Shown here piece after piece: positions 21,634 to 32,795 of a stretch of 64,000 bases of DNA. Origin of the DNA: Syngnathus acus. Lineage: Eukaryota > Chordata > Actinopteri > Syngnathiformes > Syngnathidae. The DNA lies in the NCBI RefSeq assembly GCF_901709675.1, contig NC_051105.1, positions 14,518,604 to 14,582,603 of the forward strand, written 5' to 3'. The notes beneath the pieces are model-generated. The model searched no databases. It had not been told where the DNA came from and saw only the letters and a list, made by a program, of their open reading frames with translations. How positions within the stretch are numbered: the stretch's first letter is position 1; each line of letters starts with the position of its first letter. A program made the position numbers and the translations under genes.

Positions 21634-22219
21634 AATAGTATTATCAAACCATCTGTGCACTCTAAATCATTAAATCCATCGATCAAATTCCTTGTCCTTT
21701 GTCAACAACGCCGCGCGTGCGCCCTGACATCAGCCTCGTCGTTATTCCACAGATCTACTATATAACTATATTGTAGTGTTAACAAAGTTCAAGGAAAGAC
21801 GTGGGTTTGGTAAACGGCTCTTTATTTAACAAAACAAACTTCCAGGCGTGTGGCGGCGTGGACTTCCAGCCACGGAAGTGGAAGAGAGCTCCATAGAATA
21901 GGACCGGGCGTGCGTAAAAGCCATGACCGAATGATGCCGGTCGTAGTGGGGCCCTTCGTCATCTTCGTCATCCCGTGATCAATCTTTGTCCTTTATGTAA
22001 ACAACCGCCGCGCCACGCCGCGTCGCGCTGCTGACGTCACTTGAAATTCAAATTACAGTAATCCCTTGCGACATCGCGGTTCGTTTAGTGCGGTTTCACT
22101 TTTTTTTTTGGAACATTTTTGAAAATTAAAAAAAAAACAACACATAAGTCGCTCATTATAAGTCGCCCCCCCACCCAAACTATGGAAAAAAAACGCGACT
22201 TGTAGTCCGAAAATTACGG
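21634..22219 (+). other. Right interior of the CCGTAATTTTCGG element, no gene
   Basis: It matches the corresponding part of the simpler relative at 51120-51994: 'AATCATTAAATCCATCGATC', 'CGTGTGGCGGCGTGGACTTC' and 'GACCGGGCGTGCGTAAAAGC'. The ACAGTAATCCCTTGC motif near 22058 is shared with other repeats. No coding potential seen. Confidence 0.7.
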
Positions 22220-22594
22220 TAGTAGCGCAGCAGCTTATTGATTACATAGTCGGCAATAATCGATATGAATCTTTTCAGTCTGGTTTTAGAGCTAATCATT
22301 CCACCGAGACAGCACTTGCTAAAGTGACTAATGATCTCCTCATAGCTATGGATTCAAACATTTCATCGGTATTGTTATTACTCGATCCTAGTGCTGCCTT
22401 CGACACTGTAGACTTCGATATTTTATTAGAGCATCTTACAAGCTGTGTTGGTATTTCAGGGTCAGCACGAGACTGGTTCTATTCCTATCTATCAGACAGG
22501 ACGCACCGAGTGGTCCATGGCAATGCGACCTCTGAGCTCTATAATGTTACGTGTGGTTTCCCACAGGGATCGGTACTCGGACCAATTCTATTTA

Positions 22595-22954
22595 AGTTAA
22601 GTTAAAAGTTAAGTTAAAGTCCCAATGATCGTCACACACACATTAAAGATTAAGGATTAAAGTCCCAATGATCGTCACACACACACCTGGGTGTGGTGAA
22701 ATTTGTCCTCTGCATTTAACCCATCCCCGTGTGATTTTAATCCATGCCCTGGGGGAGAGGGGAGCAGTGAGCAGCAGCGGTGCCGCGCTCGGGAATCAGT
22801 TGGTGATCTAACCCCCCAATTCCAAATCTTAATGCTGAGTGCCAAGCAGGGAGGCAATGGGTCCCATTTTTAAAGTCTTTGGTATGGCCCGGCCGGGGTT
22901 TGAACCCACAACCTTCCAGTCTCAGGGCGGACACTCTACCACTAGTCCGCTGAG
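22595..22954 (-). mobile_element. tRNA-derived SINE, full length
   Basis: On the minus strand the element starts with a tRNA-like head: an A-box-like TAGTGGTAGAGTG and a B box GGTTCAAACCC, near 22890-22950. It then has the body (ACCCATTGCCTCCCTGCTTG) and the fish tail (GATCATTGGGACTTTAATCC), ending in TTAACTTAA. It is flanked by CTATTTA (22588-22594, 22955-22961), a target duplication inside the L2 frame. Tandem doubling of the last 40 bp is visible near 22610-22670. Other pieces of this family are at 4491, 8269, 47382 and 52278. The head is not a functional tRNA gene. Confidence 0.88.
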
Positions 22955-23165
22955 CTATTTATATTACGCTTGGGGACATAATACGTAAATATTAATTTTC
23001 AATGTTATGCGGATGACAATTATATATGCCGTTATCGATGACAGATCCGCGGGACTGTTGTAATCTTGAGGCGTGCCTAGCGGAGATTGAGCAATGGATG
23101 TCTCTTAATTCCCTTCGTCTTAACCCAGATAAAACTGAGATAATTGGTCCAGCACGTTATCACCA

Positions 23166-23310
23166 TTTATTTTTTTGTGTTGTTTACTTGTATGTATATT
23201 GTGTACTATGTCTTGTCACCGTGGGATAGTGGGAACGTAATTTCGATTTCTTTGTGTGTCTTGGCATGTGAAGAAATTGACAAAGCAGACTTTGACTTTG
23301 ACTTTAAGGA
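23166..23310 (+). mobile_element. Rex1-like LINE 3' UTR, short insertion
   Basis: It has the terminal sequence 'GGGATAGTGGGAACGTAATT', 'TTGGCATGTGAAG' and a (GACTTT)n tail. The same 3' end occurs in minus orientation at 47702-47790, next to RT coding sequence, which identifies it as a LINE tail. It splits the L2 frame after KTEIIGPARYHH. Confidence 0.75.
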
Positions 23311-23865
23311 AACCACTATAACTATTGATAACCGTACTATCACTCAGAGCGATACTGTAACTAATCTCAGGGTAATATTTGACCAAACGCTCTCCTTTCA
23401 AAAGCACATTAAGAACATAACTAGAATTGCATTTTTTCATCGTCGTAATATTGCTAAGATTCGTCCGATCCTCTCGACCGGTGATGCGGAAACTATTATA
23501 CATGCGTTTATTACGTCGCGCCTGGACTACTGTAACGCATTATTCTCTGGTCTTCCTAAGTCCAGTATCAAAAGTCTACAGTTAGTACAAAATGCTGCGG
23601 CAAGGCTGCTCTCACGGGCAGGAAGATTTGATTACATTACCCCAATATTAGCCAACTTACATTGGCTTCCGGTCCATTTAAGATGTGACTTCAAGGTTCT
23701 TCTATTAACCTATAAATCATTGCATGGTTTAGCGCCTTCATATCTCATTGACCTAGTTGTTCCTTACGTTCCTTACGTTCCGTCTCGTAACCTCCGCACG
23801 CAAAACGCTAGTCTCTTAGTGACCCCGAGGGCCAAAAAAATGTCTGCAGGGTCTAGAGCAGGGGT

Positions 23866-24146
23866 GCGCAATACGTCGATCGCCAAGCCACTATTGGTCG
23901 ATTGCGTGATATTACATTTTTTATTTTTTTTTTCGCACTTGACGCGTGTACAAACAACGGTACTAACAACACAACACAAACACGCTAGCTCGCGAGTTCC
24001 CTCCAATTGTCAGAACCCTGTTTTTTCTCTTAAACTTAAGAAAGGGTATAAAAATGAGTGGGGCAGCTGGCCATAGTAAGAAGTATCACTTTCATAGGGA
24101 ATGGGAGTAGGACTTTTTTTTCACGATGACATACGTATATATATAC

Positions 24147-24193
<47 letters not shown>

Positions 24194-24195
24194 CG

Positions 24196-24236
<41 letters not shown>

Positions 24237-24237
24237 G

Positions 24238-24285
<48 letters not shown>

Positions 24286-24642
24286 TACATATATATATAT
24301 ATACATATATACATATCTATATATATATATATACGTATGTATGTATCTTTCTCGCTCTCACTCACTATATATATATATATATACACACATATATATATAT
24401 ATATATATACACACTTTTTCTTTCTCCTAAATATGTATGTGTATTATATATATATATATATATACATATATACACACTTTTTCTTTCTCTTGTTGCTGCA
24501 ATACCAAACCATAAACAGTAGAGGGCGGCGACACCATCTCTCACAGTTACAAGTAATTCCAACAACGGAGAAGTCCAGCACCCTCAAAGGCCACTCCCAG
24601 TTGGATGAGTGCAAAACAAAAAAATATATATATATATATATG
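23866..24642 (+). mobile_element. hAT (Charlie-like) element, decayed, with large TA microsatellite
   Basis: The left end CAGGGGTGCGCAATACGTCG is a hAT-type terminus. The L2 host reads GTCTAGAG before it and GGCTAGAG after it (7 of 8 matching), as an 8-bp duplication would. The matching right terminus is gone. At 24054-24133 a start codon opens [18 protein letters not shown], a stop, then DFFFTM, which resembles the amino end of a BED-type hAT transposase. A TA/TACATA microsatellite then replaces the rest. Confidence 0.65.
24131..24475. repeat. TA-rich microsatellite (TATATACA/TACGTA)
   Basis: Long runs of TA with regular ACATA and ACGTA interruptions. Because the repeat lacks stops in some frames, it yields isoleucine/tyrosine pseudo-proteins on both strands; none is a gene. 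Confidence 0.95.
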
Positions 24643-24711
24643 GGCTAGAGCATTTTCTATTCGGGCTCCAGAGCTTTGGAATGCCCTACCAATGGATAAT
24701 TAGATATTAGA

Positions 24712-25330
24712 ACTAGGGCTGTGGACTCGGTCGGATTTTTGCACCGAGTCCGGCCTCTTGACCATGAGTCCGAGTCCGAGTCTGGCTGTCCATTTTTTCT
24801 GTTAATTCATGTGACTGCTTAGTCTTTATTCAAGGCAAATTTAGATCAAAATCTAAATAATTACAACAGTTTTGTGATGGCTTTGTCTTTATTAAACATA
24901 TAAACGAATACAACAAACAGATACTTTCAAGTTTTAATCATTAATTACACCATTATAGCTCAGACATTTATCTAAACACAAATAATTAGTGACGACCCCT
25001 TATTTGGAAAGCGAAAAACCCATGTCGTACGGCGTCAGCACTATGTTGTTTTCAATAAAAACATGAGGAACTCACGTTTGCGTCAGTCAATTTTAATTTT
25101 TATAAAGGATTATTCTCATGTGATGTCTTTAAATTCATCCGCGTTCTGCCATTGAAGCGGGGTGCATTCAAAGACCAGTATTTCAGGAAGAAAATCTCGT
25201 TTTCACAAAGTAAACAGTTTCAAAATTCTAAAGTGAATTGCCCTATCCGACACACGGACTCATCACATGGACAAACACCTGCCACATGGTGTTACAATTG
25301 GCAATCAGAGCTTTAGCATAAAATGCAACA
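24712..25330. other. Unassigned repeat-like sequence
   Basis: It begins 'AGGGCTGTGGACTCGGTCGG' with multiple GAGTCCGAGTCCG words, which looks like the start of a dispersed DNA element, and then becomes plain AT-rich sequence. I find no second copy in the window and no coding potential. Confidence 0.3.
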
Positions 25331-25335
25331 GGTAA

Positions 25336-25950
25336 GCTCTTCATGAGAATGCTATTCATCGATGACAGTTCAGCATTCAACACCAATATCCTGAACATCC
25401 TCACCAACAAACTGATCCTCCTTGGCCAGCTCATCACTATCTGCAGATGGATAAAAGACATCCAAACAGAACGCCTACAAACTGTCAAATTTGGGCCTCA
25501 CCACACCCACACCATAACAATCAGCACTGGCTACCCACAAGGATGCATCCCTTACTGTACTCACTGTACACCATCATCAAATTTGCTGATGATGTCATCA
25601 AATTTATTGATGTTGTAGTCGGGCTCATCTCAGAGTGCAGGAGACGAGTCTGCCTACAGGGATGCGGTTGAGAGACTGTCAGCTTGGACCCGAGAGCACA
25701 ACCTGTTACTGCTAATACTGGAAATACAACCTTGTGTGACCCTAGATGCAAAAGCAACTCATCAAATACTCCAAAGTTCCATTCATTTGAATCCAGACAA
25801 TGGACCACAGTGAAAAAGTGTCCAGTTCAGCCTGTAGAAGTCCATCTGTGTTAGTGGAGTCCATGATAACAGTGTCAGAGTATTTGATGTGTGTTATTCA
25901 GAGGGTGGTGCTCCTGCAACTAGTGTACAGAGTGAAGAGAAGTGGATATT
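25336..25950 (+). pseudogene. Rex1-like LINE RT remnant
   Basis: Degenerate RT palm region on the plus strand: MLFIDDSSAFNT (palm A, about 25350), then ITISTGYPQGC (about 25515), then a frameshifted FADD block near 25580 and ESAYRDAVERLSAW (about 25640). Stops and frameshifts follow. The same blocks are intact in the LINE at 52444-54687, so this is an old relative. Confidence 0.75.
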
Positions 25951-26965
25951 GCCTTGACTGAACTGAGATTACCATTTACCCCTGACCCTCTGCTCCCTTC
26001 CTAAGAGGAAGGAGACAACCCGAAGGACGAGGTGAGGGTTGGTGTTCACTGGAGCACCTTACTTCTCATGAGATGTGGTTACAGGGTGTTAAATGCACTT
26101 GTAAAGTTCCCAAAGACCAGACTAACATGGGACTTGGGCTTTTCCAGGTGAGTGATGACACCACTGAGTGATACCTGTTGTACAACAACAATAAAGGCAT
26201 TCTAAATTATTCTGTTTTGGAGCAAATATTAACATGTATTTCTGTGTTCAGAATATAACAAGAATTTTCTAAAATATTTTAAAACACACCCTCATGTATG
26301 TATGAACTGTCTGTAATAAGTGTAACAAAAAATGACTTAAGCCATGATCCATGAAGACTTTTTCCCATTCATTATAGTGTTTTACATTGGGCACATCAGC
26401 GGTCTGGTTCTTATAAATGTTTATACATATGTTTTGTGTGTGTAATTTGAAAACAAATTACACATAAATTTTGCAGGAGAACTGAGAACTTGTGTTTTTT
26501 TTTTCATTTGTGTCTATAGTTCTGGGAGTACGAGCCATGCTTTCAGAAAACAATTGAGAAGAAAAATGGAACGAGACCACCATGTTTTCATCAGATTCTT
26601 GTTCATTTTATTCTCTGGCACCACTAAAAGAACATCAAGTGACCTCCACAAAAGAAAAACATGAAATGCCTAAAGGCACCATTTTTGACAGTAGCCTACA
26701 ATGCCAAGATATTTATGTAAAAACTTAATGATTTTGGCCATTACTAAAAAACCTTTGGAACATGTTTCGATCATTTCAAACTCAACTCTCATAGACTGTT
26801 TTTGTTTTCAATGTTAGTATATTGGTCCAAACACATGTACAACGCTTTTAAAATGAACATTAAACTGAAGAAACAAGGGTGATCTAAATTCTTTCCAGTC
26901 ATATGTAAGTGACATTTTTCTTCATTGGGACAAATGTTTGTCGCAAAGTAACAGCAAATCGAAAA
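25951..26965. other. No feature recognised
   Basis: AT-rich, single-copy in the window, with no open frame of note, no terminal repeats and no exon-like splice pattern that I can support. It may be ordinary intergenic DNA downstream of ndufv3. Confidence 0.4.
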
Positions 26966-27140
26966 AAATTAAGAAACAGATTTTATTAAATGCATGTGAC
27001 TTTATATTCAAGACAAATGTTGATAGGGTATTGTAGTTTTTTGTTTGTTAATTCTTCAAGCTTAAAGGGATACTAAAGTTATTTTGCCTTTTTCAGCAGC
27101 AAAACTTTAACATTTTGTCACTGATGAATTTTATGACTTA

Positions 27141-28232
27141 CCGTATTTTCCGCACTATTAGGCGCACCTAAAAACTTACATTTTACTAAAAGAAACACAG
27201 TGCGCCTTATAATGCAGAGCGCCTTATATATGGATCAATTGATGAATTTGTTGATCCATACTGGTTGTACACAGTGCTCTGCCAAAATGTTTCAGTACGT
27301 TTTAGTACGACTAGTAAATTACAAGGTCGCATCGCTTCCCAGCATTACGGCAACTGTAGTCAGGGGGCGTCACCGAATAGCTGTTGTACCCGCGAGGCTA
27401 TTTCATTTCAAAATAGGCTGCTCCGTTAATGTTTCGAGTAAATTTACGGATTGATATGGAAGGGAAACATAGGTAAGCAGTACCAATGTGTTAGATCGAA
27501 CTTTAGTCAGTTCCGATCATTTTATAGGAGATCGTTTGAGAAACGCGATTGTTTACACTTTGCTGAGGCTCATGGGAGATTGCGAGCTGAGGCTCATGGG
27601 AATTTGCGGATGGCTAATGCTATAACGATAGCTGCTATACGCACCAGGCTATTTCATGTCAAAATAGGCTGCTCTGTTAATGTTTCGAGTAAATCTATGG
27701 ATCGATATGGAAGGGAAACATAGGTAAGTAGTACCAATGCGTTAGATCGAACTTTAGTCAGTTCCGATCATTTTATAGGAGATCGTTTGAGAAACGCGAT
27801 TGTTTACACTTTGCTGAGGCTCATGGGAGATTGCGAGCTGAGGCTCATGGGAATTTGCGGATGGCTAATGCTATAACGATAGCTGCTATACGCACCAGGC
27901 AATTTCATGTCAAAATAGGCTGCTCTGTTAATGTTTCGAGTAAATCTACGGATCGATATGGAAGGGAAACATAGGTAAGTAGTACCAATGCGTTAGATCG
28001 AACTTTAGTCAGTTCCGATCATTTTATAGGAGATCGTTTGAGAAACGCGATTGTTTACAGAGGGCTCGTTGGTTATTGGCTAGTGGATGCATACCGCAAC
28101 CCTAGTCAACCTCAGTTTGTTGCAGTATAGCTTCTATTTTATGCGCCTTATATATGGACAAAGTTTTAAAATGGGCCGTTCATTGAAGGTGCGCCTTATA
28201 ATCCGGTGCGCCTAATAGTGCGGGAAATACGG
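27141..28232 (+). mobile_element. TA-flanked DNA element (CCGTATTTTCCGCACT ends), left arm
   Basis: Ends are CCGTATTTTCCGCACTATTA and its inverted complement, flanked by TA on both sides; the subterminal sequence has 'AGGCGCACC' and GCGCCTTATA words repeated. The interior has tandem units of about 250 bp starting near 27461, 27712 and 27962 ('AGGGAAACATAGGTAAG'). There is no transposase. The Tc1/mariner group is likely from the TA target. Confidence 0.75.
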
Positions 28233-29053
28233 TAGTTACTTTTCATGTACAATTAATACCATTATAAACACAGTTTGGCAATCACGGCTCAGTTTGCAAA
28301 TGTAACTTGAGCCGTGTTTGGTTATTATTACCTGAGCCCTGAGCACACGTGACGCCATTTTCAGTTGACAGCAAGTAGCAAAAAAAAAAGCATTTTTTTT
28401 TAAAGGTGGTAATTGTGCATGAAAATGAAATAAAAGTAATCAAATTAATTCCAGCAAAATAAAAAAAATGACTACTGAAAATGGCAAAATGAGTTTTGTA
28501 TCCCATTAAAATTATACATATTGTGTGGAGGGAACCCTCATGTTTCGCGGGGCGGACGTTCCAATAACAACCCATGATAGGCAAAATCCGTGAAGTTGAG
28601 ATTGACTATTATATTTTTTAGGTATTTTCTTTAGGCAATTTATACCTTGATTACAATCCCCTTGCAGCCCCCAAACCGTTCCCTTCCTTCTAATCATTTG
28701 TTAGACTGATTAAATGTAATTTTTACAATGTAAAATGCAGAATAAATATGATCTGTGATAGAAGCGCGCGCCAACGCCCAGAGGTTTTTCAATTAAAAGC
28801 CCTCTACCATCCCCAAATGGTTCCCTTTCTTCTAAATGCTAAATTAAGCAAAAATAGCAACCTGCGGGGCGTGACAATATTATGTTTGTTCTTTTATTGA
28901 CTGTAAAGGTACACAACATGCACAGAGCTGTGTGGCAATGTTATTAAGGGAATGGGAAAGGTTTTTTGTTGCGTAAAAGCATGGGGGAGGCCTTAATATA
29001 GTGTATAAATACGTAAGTAAATATATCGTTTGTATTTCGCGGATGGTTCTGGA
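28233..29053. other. Inner part of the left arm, no gene
   Basis: No coding resemblance; short frames here appear identically (in mirror) in the other arm. The inner edge carries the repeat motif 'CGCGGATGGTTCTGGA', which continues outside the arm only on this side. Confidence 0.5.
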
Positions 29054-29171
29054 ACGCATCTCTTGCAATAAACAAGGGATTACTGTAAATGAATAAAACC
29101 ATGATACATTGACACCCCCCAAAAACATCCGTGAAACGAGGCCGTGAAAGGTGAACCGCATCATAGCGAGA

Positions 29172-29516
<345 letters not shown>

Positions 29517-30380
29517 ATTGCACGTAAGCGCCACGGCCGGAAACCAAGACTGAATGACCGTGACCTTCGATCCCTCAGACGGCACTGCCTTAAAAACCGA
29601 CACGAGTGTGTAAAGGATATCACCAAATGGGCTCAGGAAAACTTCAGAAAACCACTGTCAGTAAATACAGTTGGTCACTACATCAGTAAGTGCGGGTTAA
29701 AACTCTACCATGCAAAGCAAAAGCCGTTTATGAACAACATCCAGAAACGTCGCCGGGTTTTCTGGGCCCGAGCTCATGTAAAATTGACTGATGCACAATG
29801 GAGAAGTGTTTTGTGGTCTGATGAGTCCACTTTTCAAATTGTTTTTGGAAACACCGGACGTCGTGTCCTCCGGACCAAAGAGGAAGCAGACCATCCGGAC
29901 TGTTATCAACGCAAAGTTCAAAAGCCAGCATCTGTGATGGTATGGGGGCGCATTAGTTCCCATGGCATGGGTGACCTACATTTCCGTGAAGGCAACATAA
30001 ATGCTGAAAAGTACATACAGATTTTTGAGCAACATATGCTGCCATTTAAGCGACGTCTTTTTCATGGACACCGCTGCTTATTTCAGCAAGATAATGCCAA
30101 GCCACATTCTGCACGTGTTACAACAGTCTGGCTTCGAAGTAAAAGAGTCCAGGTTCTCCCCTGGCCCGCTTGCAGTCCAGACCTGTCTCCCATTGAAAAT
30201 GTGTGGCGCATTATGAAGCGTAAAATATTACAGGGAAGAGCCCGGACTGTTGAACAAGTAAAGCGGTTCATCAAGCAAGAATAGGAAAGAATTCCACATG
30301 AGAAGCTAAGAGAATTAGTCTCCTCTCTTCCAAAACATTTATTGAGTGTTATTAAAAGCAAAGGTGATGTAACGAAGTGA
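29517..30380 (+). pseudogene. Tc1-like transposase (DD34E), amino end missing
   Basis: From the second helix-turn-helix on (GRKPRLNDRDLRSLRR) the frame is intact. It then shows KPFMNNIQKRR, LWSDESTFQ (first Asp), VMVWG, FQQDNAKPH (second Asp) and CSPDLSPIENVW (Glu), with 34 residues between the second Asp and the Glu. A TAG follows FIKQE at about 30282; family-like sequence continues (ERIPHEKLRELVSSLPK) to about 30380. The copy at 49230-50338 has the same TAG at the same place. The first DNA-binding helix-turn-helix is absent, so no activity is expected. Confidence 0.87.
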
Positions 30381-30602
30381 TGAACATGCCCTTTCCCAAC
30401 TTCTACTGCACGTGTTGCAGCCATGAAATTCGAAGTTAATTATTACTTGAAAAAGAATCTAAAGTTTATGAGTTAGAGCATTAAATATGTTGTCTTTGTA
30501 GTGTATTCAATTGAATATAGGTTGAAAAGGATTTTGAAATCATTGTATTTTGTTTTTATTTACATTTTACACAATTTCCCAACTTCAACCGAATCCGGTT
30601 TG
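29517..30602 (+). mobile_element. Tc1-like transposon, 5' end lost to the CA repeat
   Basis: The right end CCGAATCCGGTTTG is followed by TA and matches the ends of the copy at 49054-52050. The left terminal repeat and the first part of the transposase are missing. A separate piece with the element's other end lies at 35610-35836. Confidence 0.82.
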
Positions 30603-30610
30603 TACATGTA

Positions 30611-31146
30611 CAGGGTCCGGCAAAATGATCTGACATATTTGTAGGTTTAATAATAGACAAATAAATTAAACAAACAAAAATTTTTTTTTTATTTTCGAAA
30701 AGTACATGTAATGCTATTTTATTTTGTTTCGTTTCATTTTTGTTTCATTTTCGAATGATGTTATTTTTGTCTTACCGCTGCCACATTGTCTAAAGTTCTG
30801 GCGGTGCGAAGTCTGCTGGTTGATTTTCGTTTCATTGCTGATCCACTGGCTCTGAAGTTAGTAACCCATAACAAGACCGTGTTTCGAGCAGGTACGGGAT
30901 TATGTCTACCAAGCCTGAAGCGCAAACAGAACGCTCGTTGTGTTGCAGTTACAGATTTGTAACGTTTACGATACAATAAAGGTTTTCACAATGAAAGCGC
31001 GATGCTCACCGGTCCAATTCATATTAGCAACTGATACAAAACAAAATAACATTATTGATGAAATTATTAACATTATTAACGAAAATGAAATGAAACAAAA
31101 TGGCATTATATGTACTTTTCGAAAATAATAAAAAAAACGGACCCTG
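30611..31146 (-). mobile_element. Mariner-like element with long inverted ends, internally deleted
   Basis: The ends CAGGGTCCGGCAAAATGA and TTCGAAAATA...CGGACCCTG are inverted, about 100 bp long (sharing TTTTCGAAAAGTACAT and GAAACAAAAT blocks), and flanked by TA. The minus-strand frame 30761-30976 encodes a helix-turn-helix block (VTATQRAFCLRFRLGRHNPV, NTVLLWVTNFRASGSAMKRK) like the DUF4817 domain at the start of some mariner-like transposases. The catalytic domain has been deleted. Confidence 0.7.
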
Positions 31147-31149
31147 TAT

Positions 31150-31612
<463 letters not shown>

Positions 31613-31628
31613 CCAGCGGCCCAGTCTT

Positions 31629-31795
31629 CTAGTGTCGGGGTGAGGGTCTTCCAGAGGTAGGCTGAGGGAGACGATACTTTGCCATCTCTAAATCCATGTC
31701 TGCAAAAGTATAAGGGGTGTAGCTGTGGTGTTGGTAATTTTGATATTTGCTGTTGTCAAAAGCATCCTCAGGCTTAGGTACCATTTTTGCAGGTT
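31629..31795 (-). CDS. ndufv3: NADH dehydrogenase (ubiquinone) flavoprotein 3, terminal exon 4
   Basis: The exon encodes the conserved carboxyl end of the 10-kDa complex I accessory subunit, which sits on the NADH-oxidising module beside NDUFV1 and NDUFV2 in the mitochondrial matrix arm. After a good acceptor (CTTCTACAG on the minus strand) it reads [35 protein letters not shown] and [20 protein letters not shown], then TAG. The mammalian subunit ends with the same pattern (NLQHHDY, LELSKF, PQPSSGR, SPRH). The exon starts in phase 1, matching exons 2 and 3. The 3' UTR runs straight into microsatellites; I could not fix a poly(A) site. The exon lies in the loop of the large inverted repeat. 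Confidence 0.9.
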
Positions 31796-31884
31796 CTGTA
31801 GAAGAAAGCAAAGTGCATAAAATTAATTTGAGTACATTTGCATAACGTATCTTGTCCTGATAATATTTCTATAATATTATTATT
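31796..31884 (-). other. ndufv3 intron, splice acceptor region
   Basis: A pyrimidine-rich tract (TTGCTTTCTTCTACAG on the minus strand) precedes the exon, as expected of a functional acceptor. The rest of this 10.7-kb intron, up to 42526, is made of mobile elements. Confidence 0.7.
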
Positions 31885-32655
31885 AGGGGTGTAAATCGCG
31901 GGTTTTGTCACGATACGATATCATATCGATACAAAGGATCACGATACGATTATTGCCGATATCTTAAAGCCTGCTGTGATTCATTCACGATACATCACGA
32001 TATAGTGCGCCACGATCGATATTTTTATTTTTATTTATTTTTTTAAAATAAAAAATATAGAACAATATCCTGATTTATAACAATTCATACGCAAAATCAA
32101 CAAGGTACTGCAAACTCTTTATTTAGGAAATTACAAGAGTATTGTAGTATACAAAGTGCTTATTTTAACACTGAACTTTATCGAATTCCTATATTTTTTC
32201 TCATATAAGTAAAGAAAAATGAATATTCTTTCTTTTTTTGTAATACCATTAACTTTCAAGTGCATTACTGAACTATTTATTTACAATAATTTTAATTGTC
32301 CGTTGAGCCATCTTTTCTTTGGAATCCAAAGTGCTTCCAAACGAATGACTTGAAGCCCAAAGGGGAGCGAATTTCCTCGTCTTCTTGGACACTAGCCATA
32401 GCACCAGCCCAGGAGCCGCGTAGTTGTCGGCTCCCCTTTCACGTGCCTGCTCTGCTCACAACACAGCACGCCGCGTACTGCTCCCGGAAAGAGGAAGCAA
32501 GCAACAATGAACTGGATTTCAAAATAAAGTCGCGTCTAATGTCCGAGGTCAAACACGGCGATATAAATCGATGTTTACGTTTAGCATCGATGCCAATAAA
32601 TCGTAGAGCATTATATCGATTAATCGATGTGTATCGATGAATCGTTACACCCCTA
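31885..32655 (+). mobile_element. Non-autonomous DNA element (AGGGGTGTAAATCGCGGG ends)
   Basis: Ends are AGGGGTGTAAATCGCGGG and ATCGTTACACCCCT, with subterminal CGATAT/ATCGAT-rich stretches. A second, inverted and near-identical copy is at 39619-40388 and a third, split copy is at 61138-63471. The frame at 32296-32640 is seen in mirror in the second copy and has no family resemblance that I can name. The terminal style is hAT-like, but I could not confirm an 8-bp target duplication. Confidence 0.7.
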
Positions 32656-32694
32656 ATTATTATGTATAATATTATATCATATTGTTAGTATTAT

Positions 32695-32795
32695 TGGCAG
32701 CTAACGCTTCGCAGCTACTAACGCTTTGCAGCTACTAACGCCTCGCAGCTACTAACGCCTCGCAGCTACTAACGCCTCTCAGCTAACGCCTCCAA
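32695..32795. repeat. Short minisatellite, 17-18-bp unit
   Basis: Five to six units of GCAGCTACTAACGCCTC with small variations. It lies about 400 bp upstream of the LINE ORF1 and may be part of the LINE's 5' UTR, which in several LINE families contains short repeats. Confidence 0.75.

Larger units (their letters stand above)
13077..22219 (+). mobile_element. TA-flanked DNA element (CCGTAATTTTCGG ends) with nested insertions
   Basis: The left end (CCGTAATTTTCGGACTATAA) and the inverted right end at 22200-22219 (ending GTCCGAAAATTACGG) are flanked by TA on both sides, and the host L2 frame is restored when the element and one TA are removed. Nearly all of its 9.1 kb is later insertions: the GCGCATTAT element with SINE, LINE and V-SINE, and the hAT with its LTR element. 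What remains is about 1.2 kb, close to the 1.3 kb of the simpler relative at 50694-51994. No transposase was found, so it must be moved in trans. Confidence 0.82.
22222..24702 (+). pseudogene. L2-clade LINE reverse transcriptase, right-hand part, split three times
   Basis: Continuation of the L2 frame broken at 13076. Blocks in order: VAQQLID, FQSGFRANHSTETALAKV, the palm A block DPSAAFDTVD (about 22384), GFPQGSVLGPILF (about 22555-22590), then after a SINE CYADD (palm C, about 23005), LNPDKTE (about 23120), then after a short LINE tail SRLDYCNALFSGLP (about 23512), LQLVQNAAARLL, ITPILANLHWLPV, and finally after a hAT SRAFSIRAPELWNALPMDN and a stop (24700). Palm A has DPSAAFDT, where SS is more usual. 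It is interrupted but has few internal stops, so its nested insertions are fairly young. Confidence 0.85.
26966..29053 (+). repeat. Large inverted repeat, left arm (2088 bp)
   Basis: This arm is the reverse complement of 35901-37753, from 'AATTAAGAAACAGATTTTAT' at the outer edge to 'GCGGATGGTTCTGGA' at the inner edge. It is longer by about 235 bp, mostly because a 250-bp unit in the contained DNA element is present twice here and once in the right arm. Matching is near perfect by eye. The inner flanks also match in layout: CACAGTG, a GCAC run, a CA run and then Tc1 sequence. Confidence 0.9.

Noticed and set aside
24036-24648. Ile/Tyr-rich open frames
   Set aside because: They come from a TA/TACA microsatellite that lacks stops; similar on both strands and in several frames.
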